In this document: piece after piece, positions 23,226 to 34,156 of the stretch
Numbering within the stretch: the first letter of the stretch is position 1
How the letters are laid out: every line of letters begins with the position of its first letter
NCBI GenBank assembly: GCA_021521415.1
Contig: JAIQDT010000670.1
Coordinates: forward strand, 744,001 to 808,000
Origin: Bidens hawaiensis
Taxonomy: Eukaryota > Streptophyta > Magnoliopsida > Asterales > Asteraceae
Reading direction: 5' to 3'
Length of the DNA: 64,000 nucleotides
Position numbers and translations under genes: made by a program
The notes under the pieces: model-generated
The model's database searches: none
What the model saw: only the letters and a program-made list of their open reading frames with translations
What the model was told of the DNA's origin: nothing

Positions 23226-25197
23226 TTAGTCGAATAATCGTGAAGGTGATTTCCCCTCAATTAGGGATTAAGGATATATAAACTTATCTATTTAATTCTC
23301 TTATACCTTTTCTTTTAATAAACGTTGAAAGTAAAATAGAATCCGTCCAAAACATACATTGGTCGTACACTGTAAAAGGAAAATATAACAGGAATCCGTT
23401 GTACGTTTTAACTTTAAAAGGGGAATCTTTTTTAGTAAAAGCTAAAAGTAAAGCAAAACCTGACCAAAAACGTAAATGTACGCTTTATACAGTGTACCTT
23501 GTAACAATAAAGTGCTACAAGAATTTTTCTTACATAAACATCTTTGATAACCACGGTAAGGTATTAAGCATGTAAAAACCTAATTATGTGTCCCTCATCC
23601 ATAGTAATCTAAATTGGCTCAAGTAAAAAAAAAGGTATAAATTGTATGAGCTTATGTGTTAATTAATTTAGTTGAAATATGTCTTTCGAGTTTGGTCAGC
23701 CAATTACTAGTAAACTGTAAACATATTCGCACGTTGTGACGGAATTTTACATCAACCGAAACATTAAAAATGAACACTAATATTGGTTTCGATAATATCG
23801 GCAACGGTAATTTATTAAGGAAGTGATATATATTAAGATGATATGGGTGCTACAAAAAGTTTATTATGTAAATAGCTCAAAAGATGTAGAGTGTCCATTT
23901 GAAATTATGAATTAAATCAAAAAAAAAATGTATATTCTAAAAGTACATTGATGCATTAATGACTTGTATATTATAATACACACGTCGGTTTTGTATAAAA
24001 TTTAATTACATTAAAACGTTGATAAAAACTAATTTTGTACTCATCGTGTGGTGATAATGCATTAACGTACAACGCACGCAACGGGTACAAAACTAGTGTT
24101 TATTAATACATAAAGTATTCATACTCAAACCGGTTTTGACTTCTTTTTTTGTTTTTTCTCCAAGATTGTATAATACATAAAATATTCATACAAAACCCAT
24201 ACCTATCATCAAAAACTCATTTCAAACCCTATCAAACAAACATCACCTGTTGATCTCCATCAACATTTCTCCTCTGTGTGATTTTGTGTGTATCCGAAGA
24301 TGAAGAAGCCGGTGGTGGTGGTGGAGGAGTTCGTTTGGTTGGTCAGAATCAGCACTAAGTTTTTAGTTTATACCTTCCTACAAGTGGACTATACTACCTT
24401 CATAATCCGGTATACACACATCTATTAAGTATATATATTTTTTTCTTTTTTGTTGGTCTTATTACATTTACATGATTGAATACCTGCAATACATTATCAG
24501 TTAAAATATATTAACAATAACTACCATTAACTCTTTGACTAGGCCAAGAGTTACCCAAAATTAGGGCTGTAAACAAACTGAACCGACTTTTTCCATGTTC
24601 GTGTTGTTTTAGAAAAGAAATCAGATGACTTGTTAATTATCACTTTCTTTTTGGCTCATTGTTGTTTGTTAGTTTAACTTAAACAGAAAAAAAACAAACA
24701 CAAATCACTTAAACAAATGGATTTTCTTGTTCGTGTAAGGTAAACCGGCTGCCAAGTTGTTTCAAAAGTTTACATTTTTTTGTGAGGTAATAAGCAGCAA
24801 ACACAAACGAAATTGGGACTATTTTCTGGTTTATTACTAAAAACTTCAAATGGTTATAATAGAAAACTAACGTGGGAGTTGAAATTGCATAATAAAAACA
24901 TATTGGTCCTAAACTTAAATGGAAAACAATGATATCCACATACATGATCTTTTGAAGAAGTGGAGGCTTTGATGAGGATTATCCACAACATAATTATGGT
25001 AGCCTTGTTATATTTTTAAGAATGTTATTGTGAATAAAATGTTTCGGGTCTATCTTGCCAAATTTGTACATAAAAATGACGTGTTTTTCCATGTTAATGG
25101 TTTATTTTGCAGGAGCTAAGAGACAACAGCAGGGTCTGATGTGGTGTTTGCCCACCGGTGCCTAAACGATGGTCCCACAACAGAAATCATCTCTTTT
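23226..25197. other. AT-rich spacer without recognisable gene
   Basis: Mostly AT-rich with no long frame. A 42-codon frame from ATG 24300 (MKKPVVVVEEFVWLV) follows a UTR-like stretch, but nothing downstream continues it. A possible Helitron-like end (hairpin-rich sequence, then CTAG and T) is near 24095 but is too weak to call. Confidence 0.5.
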
Positions 25198-25787
25198 CTA
25201 AGCGTCTGGGGATAAAAAAATTTTCTTGGCAATTATTCTATAATATAAGTTTTTCTTTAGGGCTGTTGACAAAACAGACATGAATGAACGCTCATCAACA
25301 AGAGAGTTTATAAAACAACCCTCCAAAACCTTATCAAGAAACGACACCCACAAGGGACTCCAGTTAATCCGTGTGATTATGCGCTTGTAAAATGCCATGG
25401 GTTTTCTATATGAAAAATATATAATAACCGCCCACTCGATTGAACCATTCTTCATGTGATACTCCTGGTGAACCGTACGGTGAGCAATCTTCTCAAGCAA
25501 GCTGAAAGATAGTTTAGTCTCCCTAAAAAAATCAAATCACAAGAGACTGATCTTCGCTAGTCCAACGGAAAAACTTGATTCATATAAGGATTACTCACTC
25601 ATAGAAAGCATTCCAACAGCTTCTTATCGTTGGGCTTAAGGTTAACATAGTGACAGTCTAAAATAGACTTGTAAACCTCAAAAATGTGCAGTAGAGATGT
25701 GCCTTGACGAAACAGTGATGAGATTGACCTTGAATCTCTATACAGGTTTTCAAGAGTTTCGAACACATTCATTCTCACAGAGAACAC
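25198..25787 (-). pseudogene. unidentified protein-coding gene fragment, two exons
   Basis: Two minus-strand frames lie head to tail. The first (25787-25599) reads ENLYRDSRSISSLFRQGTSL and HIFEVYKSILDCHYVNLKP. It ends in TGA directly before a GTGAGT donor. The second follows a TTTTTTTTAG acceptor at about 25537 and continues LSFSLLEKIAHRTVHQEYH and GSIEWAVIIYFS to a stop at 25198. The composition is protein-like. The FRQGTSLLHIFEV phrase faintly recalls large plant UvrD/TRANK1-like helicase proteins, but this is only an impression. The stop at the splice junction suggests a dead remnant. Confidence 0.35.
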
Positions 25788-26744
25788 CTAACACTGCCGA
25801 TATGACATCATAGAAGACACCAATTTCTTGATGTCAACATGTAGTGGCTTCTCGCCCCTACAGCGCCCCTTTTGGCCGGTCTAGTCGTCATACTTTTTGA
25901 CTAACTTGTAAAGAGTTTAATCTTTTATTCGCTACATCCTAACCCCAAAATAGTATAACACAAAAGCAACACAACCGTCATTTTTGATTTGGATCTTCTT
26001 TGTAGAATCTTTGATGCATTTGAAAACATCCGAGACATATTCCATCCATGGAATCCAGTAATATACATTTACAAAAAAAAAAACGTGTAACTGTTTAACA
26101 TCATTATTATTTGATATTTTTAATATATAAGATGTGAGTGTAAATATGATTGGTTAGATTAAAGTTGTGACCACACATTTAAGCCCCTTGTCTATTAACA
26201 CATTAACACAAAAGGGGCAACCTGCCCTTAGACGCCTCACTTCTTCATCAAGAATTGGTTTGGCTGGCGTGAAGAGAGCCTTAGCCCGCTACTATCAACT
26301 TTTTTAGCTCTATAACCAAAATTTCAATTAATCGGAAGAAAGATTTCAAATTTGAGTTCAGCCCGTTTATTATTTATTAACTCTTTACATATTTATATTT
26401 TGTTACAAATATAAATATGTTTAATGTATTTATAACTTTATATGTCATAATCTATATATATATTAAAGCAATAGGCTTTATCTCAACTTCCAACCTTCCT
26501 ATTGGTTGTTGCCTAGACTTTTCATGTATATCTACCACCTCTCTAATTTTCATGTTAATAAAATAAATAAAAAATAAACTAAAATAAGATACAATTAATT
26601 CTATTTAATGATTCTCTTTAAATCTTTAAATTATTCTCTTTAATTTAATTATGTTTAATAATCGTTTTTGTTATAATTGTTATTATTTATCAATCCATGA
26701 TCAATCAATCAATCAATCATACCCAGTAAAATCCCATCGACAGC

Positions 26745-26840
26745 AGAGCTATAGGTAGGGTCTGGGGAGGGTGGGATGTAGGCACACCGTACCTCTATCC
26801 AAAGGAATAAAGAGGTGGCTTCCAGAGAGACCCTCGGCTC
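26745..26840 (-). repeat. SINE-like 3' tail fragment
   Basis: The phrase GGGTCTGGGGAGGGTGGGAT, followed by GCACACCGTACCTCTATCC and AGAGGTGGCTTCCAGAGAG, is the reverse complement of the widespread plant Au-SINE-type tail. That tail is also present in the SINE copies near 62150 and 62530. Only a fragment is seen here. Confidence 0.5.
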
Positions 26841-28359
26841 TAAGAACATGTGTATGAAGCAAAAAAAGGAAATCAAAGTTTAACAGTTATATAAAAAACT
26901 ACTACTAATTATAATAATATTAATAAAAAGGTCACAGTTTAACCGCAATATAAAAGCTAATAATAATAATAATAAAGTATGTAAGGGAAATACCATTATG
27001 GTATGTGACCTAAATAAGTTAAGTCTAAGCCCTAAGGTATTCAATTCTCTCTAAAAATCCTTAACTTTAATTCTACTTCTCCACGAATTCCTATCCTCAA
27101 CCATGTCCTCAGAGAGGTTTAGGTCTGTAAAATCATGCCTAATCCTCTCATCCCAAGATGGTAAAAATGAAGATATTTATCAATCCATGATATAATTGTT
27201 ATTATTTATCAATCAACGAGTTTTATTACTTATGTTATTTTTATTATTCTGTATACTATAATATAACTTAGCCTAGCACCTCAAATCAATTTTCCTCTTT
27301 AACTCTTCCATTCTTATTGACGGTTCCTTCCTGTTCCACATATGACTACATTCAATTCATTTATCTGTGAAATTTACTTTTCACCGTCGATGAAGATGTT
27401 CACCATCAACGTTACCTCCGGTCAGTTTAATCATCACGCTTCCTACCAGGTTTAATTTATTTTAAATAATTAATTGATATTTCATCCTTAATCAAAATTC
27501 AACCATATGAAGTAAAAATTCAGATCCATAATCAATAATTGTACATATCTGTAAATTAGGGATAGATGAATAAATTTTATTAACGAAAACTTTAGTTACG
27601 GAATTTCTATATTTTAATATGTTATTATATATTATATATCATTTGATTAAGGTTTTTATTAAGCATCCTTAAGAGTTACTATAAATACGGATTTTGAGCC
27701 ATTTACTAATTAATAATTAGTCAATCAAGGATTTTAATATATGAGGGTCATTCTAATTTTCAGTATATGTTAATTTATAATTTATAATATTACCACTTAC
27801 CATATGTTATATCAATTAATGAGTTGTTAAATTGTTGTTTAATGATGTTTAATTATATTATAGATACCGATTTGAACCCATTGGTGTAACATCCTAAAAT
27901 TTTAATGATGAATAAAGGAAGTTATGTTTAGTGATTTCGCGTAATTAATTAATATCGGGTAAGGAGCGGGTCTTGGACTTGGATTAATTGAGATGGGTTA
28001 AATGAGAATGGGATTTCAGGGATATAAATACCCCCAAAATCCCAAAATATCTTCATTTTTACCATACTCTCTAACACTTCCAAAACACACACACCACACA
28101 CCTCAACCGCCGGCGGCCGGAAGAGAGAGGCGAGATCCGAGAGTGTGAGAGAGAGACTAGTTGTGATTAAGCAAATAAACAAGACCCAAACAAGCTCAAA
28201 AATGTATGATTCTTGATCTTTGAAGTTTAAAGATCCGAGCTTTTAGTGTATAAACGACCGAAAATGGTCGGGAAGCGTAGTGGGTGATGTTGAACCGTAA
28301 CAAGGGTGTTAAAATCGCTCGAAATGTTGGACAGAAACCGAAACTGCGGCTATCTGGGC

Positions 28360-28620
28360 AACTTCGCCTTCATCTGGGCAACTTCGCCTTCAAAGCGATG
28401 AACTTCGCCTAAAGCCAAGTTCGCCTGATGGCAACTTCGCCTAAAGCTAAGTTCGCATGATGACAACTTCGCCTAGAGTTAAGTTCGCCTGAGGCTTAAC
28501 TTCGCCTAAAGCTAAGTTCGCCTGATGACAACTTCGCCTAGAGCTAAGTTCGCCTAAGGTTTAACTTCGCCTAAAGCTAAGTTCGCCTAAGGTTTAACTT
28601 CGCCTAAAGCCAAGTTCGAT
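28360..28620. repeat. AACTTCGCCTAAAGCTAAGTTCGCCT tandem repeat within solo LTR
   Basis: Units alternating ACTTCGCCTAAAGC and AAGTTCGCCTGA recur about eight times. Each TTCGCC/GGCGAA pair is partly inverted (AACTTCGCC beside AAGTTCGCC). The array is non-coding. Confidence 0.8.
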
Positions 28621-29189
28621 TAGAAAATAAATTAAAAACCTAATGAAAAATGTGTTAAGACAGTTAATGGAAATAAAATTTTTCCAAGCTGACCTGGCAG
28701 CTCGACCCCAGCCAGGGGCTCTGCCCCTTGGACCCTGCTAGGGGCTGCCGCCCCTAGACCCCGCTGCCAGGGGCGCTGCCCCCGGACCCCCGTTCGTTGT
28801 GGGTCATATAAAGATAGAAATACATTATGAGAAGTGATAGTTAATTGATACGTATACTTGTTATACAGTCAGCCGTGCACAACTGAAGAAAGGAACTACG
28901 ATTAACGGTGAACGTAACCGTGTTCAGGTGAGTTCTAGCCCCATTTATGTGTTATGTTTTCGGGGCTGTGTGCATACTCGATATGTTTGTTAATACGCTT
29001 ATCCTAAGAGAGAAGTGTATGCCTTATGTGAATGATATGATATGTAGGAATGATTGCTTGATGGTACGTGAACGATCTTCGGATATTGCACGTACTGTCA
29101 GGTTGTAACGCTATGTGTAAGTTAAGTATGGTATGTATGCTTATGTGTATGAACGTGATAAAGTTAATAAAAGAAGGAAATGACGGTTG

Positions 29190-29505
29190 CATGGTTGTAT
29201 GGTTACGAAAAGGGTACCGAGCCCTAATAATACTCGAGGTATGATGTATGGTTGTATGGTAACGAAGAGGGAATCGAACCCTACTAATATTCGAGAACTA
29301 GAGAACCGAACCTTACTAATATTCGAGGAAAGAGGGAAACCGAGCCCTAATAATACTCGTGGAAAGAGGGAAACCGAGCCCTAATAATACTCGATGAAAG
29401 AGGGTACCAAGCCCTAATAATACTCGAGGAAGGAGGGTACCGAGCCCTAATAATACTCGAGGAAGGAGGGTACCGAGCCCTAATAATACTCGAGGAATGT
29501 AGGGC
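29190..29505. repeat. ~32-bp tandem repeat, ACCGAGCCCTAATAATACTCG
   Basis: About eight or nine units of GAGGGTACCGAGCCCTA followed by ATAATACTCGAGGAA repeat with minor changes. The open frame at 29187-29384 is a by-product. Confidence 0.85.
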
Positions 29506-29542
29506 GTAATGCTCTTTTTAACGTAAGATATGAAGGTAAGTT

Positions 29543-29635
29543 AATACAAAAGAAAGAATGAAAGTATGAAAGAATGAAAGTATGATAGTATGAAAGAATG
29601 AAAGTATGAAAGTATGAAAGTATGAATGAAAGAAT
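29543..29635. repeat. GAAAGTATGAAAGAAT short tandem repeat
   Basis: Nine to ten copies of GAAAGTAT or GAAAGAAT follow one another within the solo LTR. Confidence 0.85.
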
Positions 29636-30951
29636 ATAAGTTTATGTGTATTGTATAGTGTATGATTAACTAGAACTCGCTCAGCGTAGCTGACTTTTAG
29701 TATGCACGCAGGTGAGTAGGATGAGGCAGCTCGCTTGAGGAGACACGTGGCATTGAATAAGAGCCTGGCATCTGAAGACTTATGATGTTTTAATTTTAAT
29801 GCTTTAATGTTGAAAGACAAAGGATGTTTTGAGACAAGTTATGAATTATGTAATGTTTTATGAAAGTTTTATATTCCGCGTAAATGTTTTAATTAACTCT
29901 GATATTTAGAACTGTGTTTATGAGTAAATCCAACACGAAAGTAGGGCTACCGGTAACGGGGCCTTACAATTGGGTAATTTAAAATTAGTCAATCAAGGAT
30001 TCAAAATTAGTCAATCAGATTTTGACCGATTCGCTAATTATTTCGGGAGATATATTAATATGTTATTATATATATATATATATATATATATATCATTTGA
30101 TTAAGGTTTTGATTAAACATCCTTAAGGGTTACTATAAATACGGATTTTGACCCATTTACTAATTCATAATTAGTCAATCAAGGATTTTAATATATGAGG
30201 GTCATTCTAATTTTAAGTATATGTTAATTTATAATTTATAATTATAATTTATAATATTACCACCTACCATATGTGAACCCATTGGGCAAATTAAAATTAG
30301 TCAATCAAGGATTCAAAATTAGTTAATCGGATTTTGACCGATTCACTAATTATTTGGGAAGATTTGATAATCAATTCAAGATATACGATAATTATTTAAG
30401 GGAATTAAATTGATGATTAATTATATTGATGTAAATAAATAAATTAGTAACTTATTTTCTTAATAAGTTTATTCATTATGTTTAAATATAGTCTAGATTT
30501 AAGTATTTAAAGATTTAAACACATGAATTGAATTATTTTGTAGTTATTTGTATTTATAATATACTTTAATAACATTACATTTTATTAATTCAAATTTTCA
30601 AAATCCGTTAATGCTCATCCCATATTTTTAGTCCATGATTTGAAAGCTAATTCAAATTCCCTAAATTTATGTTTTTAATTAATTCTATATATACATTCCT
30701 TTTTTATTCAAATCTTCCAAAATTTAATCCTTTACACCATCGCACCCCATGACTTATATAAATACCTCACTTTCACACCCCATGACTTACACTATCACAC
30801 CAAATATAGCTTAAACGACTTATTTTTTGTCTCTAAGGTTTATATTTTATGTTGTTTATATCACCCATTTTGTTTTTTAGTTTTTTTGTTAAAAGTATTA
30901 TTGTTCATCAACAAATGTTTTATTTATTTTTATATTTTCACCACCGGAAAG

Positions 30952-31451
30952 ATGGAGCCAACAAACATCACAAAGTTGAACCAATTAGATGTTCTTAACA
31001 ATGACTGTATTCTCAAGCTTCGTATTCTGAAACTTTGGCGTCTCAAGGATAATTCAAAGCCCGGAGAAGATTGGTCCATTGAAATGATCGTGCAAGATGA
31101 AATGGCAGTGTTACACATTCATTAATTTTACTATATTTTTCATACAATTTTCTACTAATGTTAATAATAATGTTTCAGGGTAATAGAATGCAAGCATATA
31201 TAAGGAAGCCAAGCATCCCGAAGCATGATGCATGGGTTGGTGAGAATTGATCTTTGATAGTGAAGAAGGCTTCTTTTGGATCCAATATGTCGACTTACAA
31301 ATACATTGACTGTCCACACAAGCTTTGTTTCACAGCCGAAACTCATCTGTCAAATTCCTTCGAATTTGAAGGTCACTTGTATGGATTGAAGTTTGTTAGT
31401 TTTGATGACATAAAAGCCAAAAACTTTTCCCATAATGGAACTATTGGTTAG
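30952..31451 (+). pseudogene. RPA1-like OB-fold (DUF223) fragment
   Basis: Exon 30952-31107 starts MEPTNITKLNQLDVL and reads LKLRILKLWRLKD, EDWSIEMIVQDEM. After a 71-bp GT-AG intron, exon 31179 reads GNRMQAYIRKPSIPK, and later FGSNMSTYKYI and FEFEGHLYGLKFVSFDDI. This is the N-terminal OB fold of plant RPA1-like proteins, which bind single-stranded DNA and are often carried by Helitrons. A TGA at 31248-31250 stands where the family has Trp (GEN-stop-SLIVKK), so the copy is dead. The frame ends at 31451 after a single OB domain, far short of full RPA1. Confidence 0.75.
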
Positions 31452-33030
31452 TTGTGGCTTGAGTCATTATGTGGAGTTTGTGACTTGCTACTATCGCATT
31501 ATTATTTATAGTTTTGTTTTTAGGTCTTACAAAATTTTATTATATTTTAGTTTTTTTTTAATGGCCAACAAGTTATATTGTAGTTTTTAAACTTTCAATC
31601 GATTATTCAAAGTATTACCATAATTATATTGTTATTTATCGGTATATAGATGTATAATTAATATAACTATGACAAACATTTAATAGTTGATTTGACTAAA
31701 AATAATGATTTCCTTAATTACATATCAATATCAATATTTGAATAATTGTATTTTAATACGTTTATAAACTTCTTATATAATATAATTGTTACGAGATGTT
31801 AATACTTTCAAACAAATTAAACTTAATCAAATTACTAAGTCACTTTAAGATTTCTCAAATTTTGACACATATATATTTTTATTTATAATTTTATTTTTAC
31901 TTTGTGATTGATTTTTTCTTTTTTATGGTAATGTTGTCAACAAGTGGATTCATAAACATTCAACTTAGTACCTTTATATTATTTTCTGCGATTGTATTTA
32001 AATGTGATAGCTAAAACAATAAGAGTTTAAGGATCATAACAATACTTGCATTCTTATTTGATCATTCTCAAAGAAAGTTGAGTAGTTCAGTAAATGAAAT
32101 AGTTTCATAAGATTATAATTATTAGGTATGACTTTTACACATTCAATTTTTGGATACATTTCAAAAACATAACATTTATATAAAATTATCCGTTCATATA
32201 AATAAAAAATTTACAATATATTAACATATATTTATAATTGACGTTTCTTATATAATTTTCTCCTGTTTAGCACACGGGTCACTAATCTATAACCTATTAA
32301 AGCATCTATTTTCGAACGTTTTTCTTAATTTTACAAGGTTTTTGGGCATGCAACATATGAATTAAATAGATTTTGCATCTTTTTTTAATGTATTATTTTG
32401 GTTCATGGTTTAAATTAAAAAGATGATTGAACTTATAATTTTACTCTTATAAATACCTTATAATTCATATAGAATGTATTTTTTCTTAGAAATACAACTT
32501 TTTACAATTCATTATAGTGTATAACATATGCATATATATGACATATTATATATTTTCCACCTGTGTGGTAAACAGTTCTTTGATTTACTAACCGTGTTGA
32601 ACATTTCTATTTTTATTTTAAGATAATTTATTTTTTACAACCAAATCTTAGTCTTTGTAAATTTATATTTTAAATCCATGAAAACGTTTATTTTCCTAAA
32701 TATTTTTTTATACACACAAAATGTAATATAATAATAATATCGGTATGAATGTTTTATTTTTCAAATAAATCACACCAAATTTTGGTTAGCCACTTTGAAT
32801 TAATAGTGCATAAATATATAAAACCTTATTAAAAAAGTCATAAATAAATATTATTATATGAAATAACTGGATTTGCGTATTATATATCATAATTGTCATG
32901 ACTCAAGGGGGATCATTAAAACATCATTTATTATTTTTAATATTTTTTTATGAACAATCTAAATTATGAGTAATTTAATTAAATTATTTTTAACACATAA
33001 CCATTTTCTTACGCAACGACACAAAATTAA
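31452..33030. other. AT-rich spacer inside the Helitron interval
   Basis: There are no coding motifs. A Helitron-tail-like phrase (GTTTAGCACACGGGTCACTAA, then TCTAT) near 32271 and a weaker one near 32562 suggest remnants of other Helitron ends. Confidence 0.45.
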
Positions 33031-33372
33031 GTTCGGAAATAAAGAAATAATGAATTACTTGAAGACAATGTTGGATTCTCAAAATCCTTTGGTTCAAGGA
33101 TACTGGATGGTAAGTGATTGTTTTAAAAACGATCCCGATATGGATTTAAAGTTGTGCATTATTGGAAAAAGGCAAAAAGATGCAATGACTTACAACCTGC
33201 CAAAAACTTCTAAGTTGCAGCGTTAATCGTTGATGATATTAGTGACACGATAAATAAGCGCGATATAATTGTAACAACTCAAAGCAAATCTCTAGCAAAA
33301 GTTGGAATATATACGAGAGACCCGTTTTACAAAAGGTCAACTATATGTTGTTTTTTCAAGAATGAAGAGTAG
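33031..33372 (+). pseudogene. Helitron Rep/helicase N-domain fragment
   Basis: The frame reads NYLKTMLDSQNPLVQGYWM, NDPDMDLKLCIIGKRQKD, then TYNLPKTSKL. This matches the Helitron-like N-terminal domain of plant Helitron helicases. Near 33216-33222 a one-base shift is needed to continue into ALIVDDISDTINKRDIIV and TTQSKSL, after which it stops at 33370. The HUH nuclease and helicase motifs are absent. It is a decayed internal piece on the same strand as the RPA-like fragment. Confidence 0.75.
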
Positions 33373-33710
33373 AGATTGTATTAAAATGCATATTTTGGAT
33401 AAACAATGTAAAGTTACAAACAAGACAACAAATATGGTTTATAAAAAAATATTTAGCAGCTTATGAATTTGTAATTTTTAAAGTTTTAAATTATGTTTCC
33501 AAACAATGTATTATAAATCTTTTGTTTTAGTAAGTTTATGTTTTTAAGTACTTTGTTTATATAGGAATATGAATTGCAAATATATCAAATAATTCTCCAC
33601 ATAAACATATGAAACAAACTTTTATCATCTTATATATGTCTTTTGTTGACGATTTTCTGGATTTCTACCTGTGTACGTCCACCCGTGTCGTACACAAGTC
33701 AATAACCTAG

Positions 33711-34156
33711 TTTGTAATATTACATTATTTATTTATATTAAAAGCTATCAAATTTCTATAAATAGTACTATACAGTCTCAAATCAGCACGTGAGAGGAAA
33801 TCAAATCAAACTCACTAACCAATTCACTAAGGTGGTCCAAACATCCAACCAAACTAAACATCACACTATTTTTTATCTGATAAATCATCTTTTGATAAAT
33901 GAATTATACAAAAACATTTATATGCAACTAACTGAAATACATGCACATTATTTGTAACACATGGTGCAATTTATTAAGAACATCAAAGCATATGAACAAC
34001 AAATTATACAAATACTAATCACCTACTTGATGCATAACTTGAAAGCCCGAGATTTACATAACCTGAAAATATAACAAAACAAAAGGGTTGACCTTTTGAC
34101 TCTTTAAAAAGAAAAATACTTCAATAAGCAATAATAGCTTGAAGGGTACCTTATAT
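33711..34156. other. AT-rich spacer and 3' flank of the epimerase-like gene
   Basis: No frames or motifs are seen. The part next to 34156 should contain the 3' UTR of the minus-strand gene. Confidence 0.5.

Larger units (their letters stand above)
27885..29968 (+). mobile_element. solo LTR, 2084 bp
   Basis: It begins TGTAACATCC, ends GGCCTTACA and is flanked by perfect ATTGG duplications (27880-27884 and 29969-29973). The tandem-duplicated flank provides an unoccupied copy of the target (CATTGGGCAAATTAAAATT). No partner LTR or coding interior is present, so LTR-LTR recombination removed the rest. The ends resemble gypsy/chromovirus LTRs. It is full of internal repeats (separate entries). Confidence 0.9.
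27652..30270 (+). repeat. ~360-bp tandem duplication split by a solo LTR
   Basis: Sequence beginning ATTAAGGTTTT.ATTAA.CATCC, with TATAAATACGGATTTTGA and GTCAATCAAGGATTTTAATA, occurs at about 27652 and again at about 30102. Subtracting the inserted 2089 bp (LTR plus duplication) leaves a period of roughly 361 bp. The insertion lies in the first copy, and the second shows the uninterrupted site near 30285. Confidence 0.8.
26451..33710 (+). mobile_element. probable degenerate Helitron, with later insertions
   Basis: The left end TCTATATATATATTAAAG matches the usual plant Helitron 5' terminus and follows an A. The right end has an imperfect hairpin (ACCCGTGTCGTACACAAG) shortly before CTAG at 33707-33710, followed by T, as expected for insertion between A and T. 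Inside, on the same strand, are decayed RPA-like and Helitron Rep-domain fragments, the two proteins plant Helitrons carry. A solo LTR and a tandem duplication have inflated the interval. Whether both ends belong to one element is inference: another Helitron-like tail is at about 32265-32292, so several may be overlaid. Confidence 0.45.

Noticed and set aside
24040..24100. Helitron 3' end ending CTAG near 24095
   Set aside because: The stem is not convincing and no matching 5' end or coding piece lies upstream.
28360..29510. Regularly spaced repeats as a CRISPR-like array
   Set aside because: The units are tandem with no unique spacers, inside a plant solo LTR; CRISPR does not apply.
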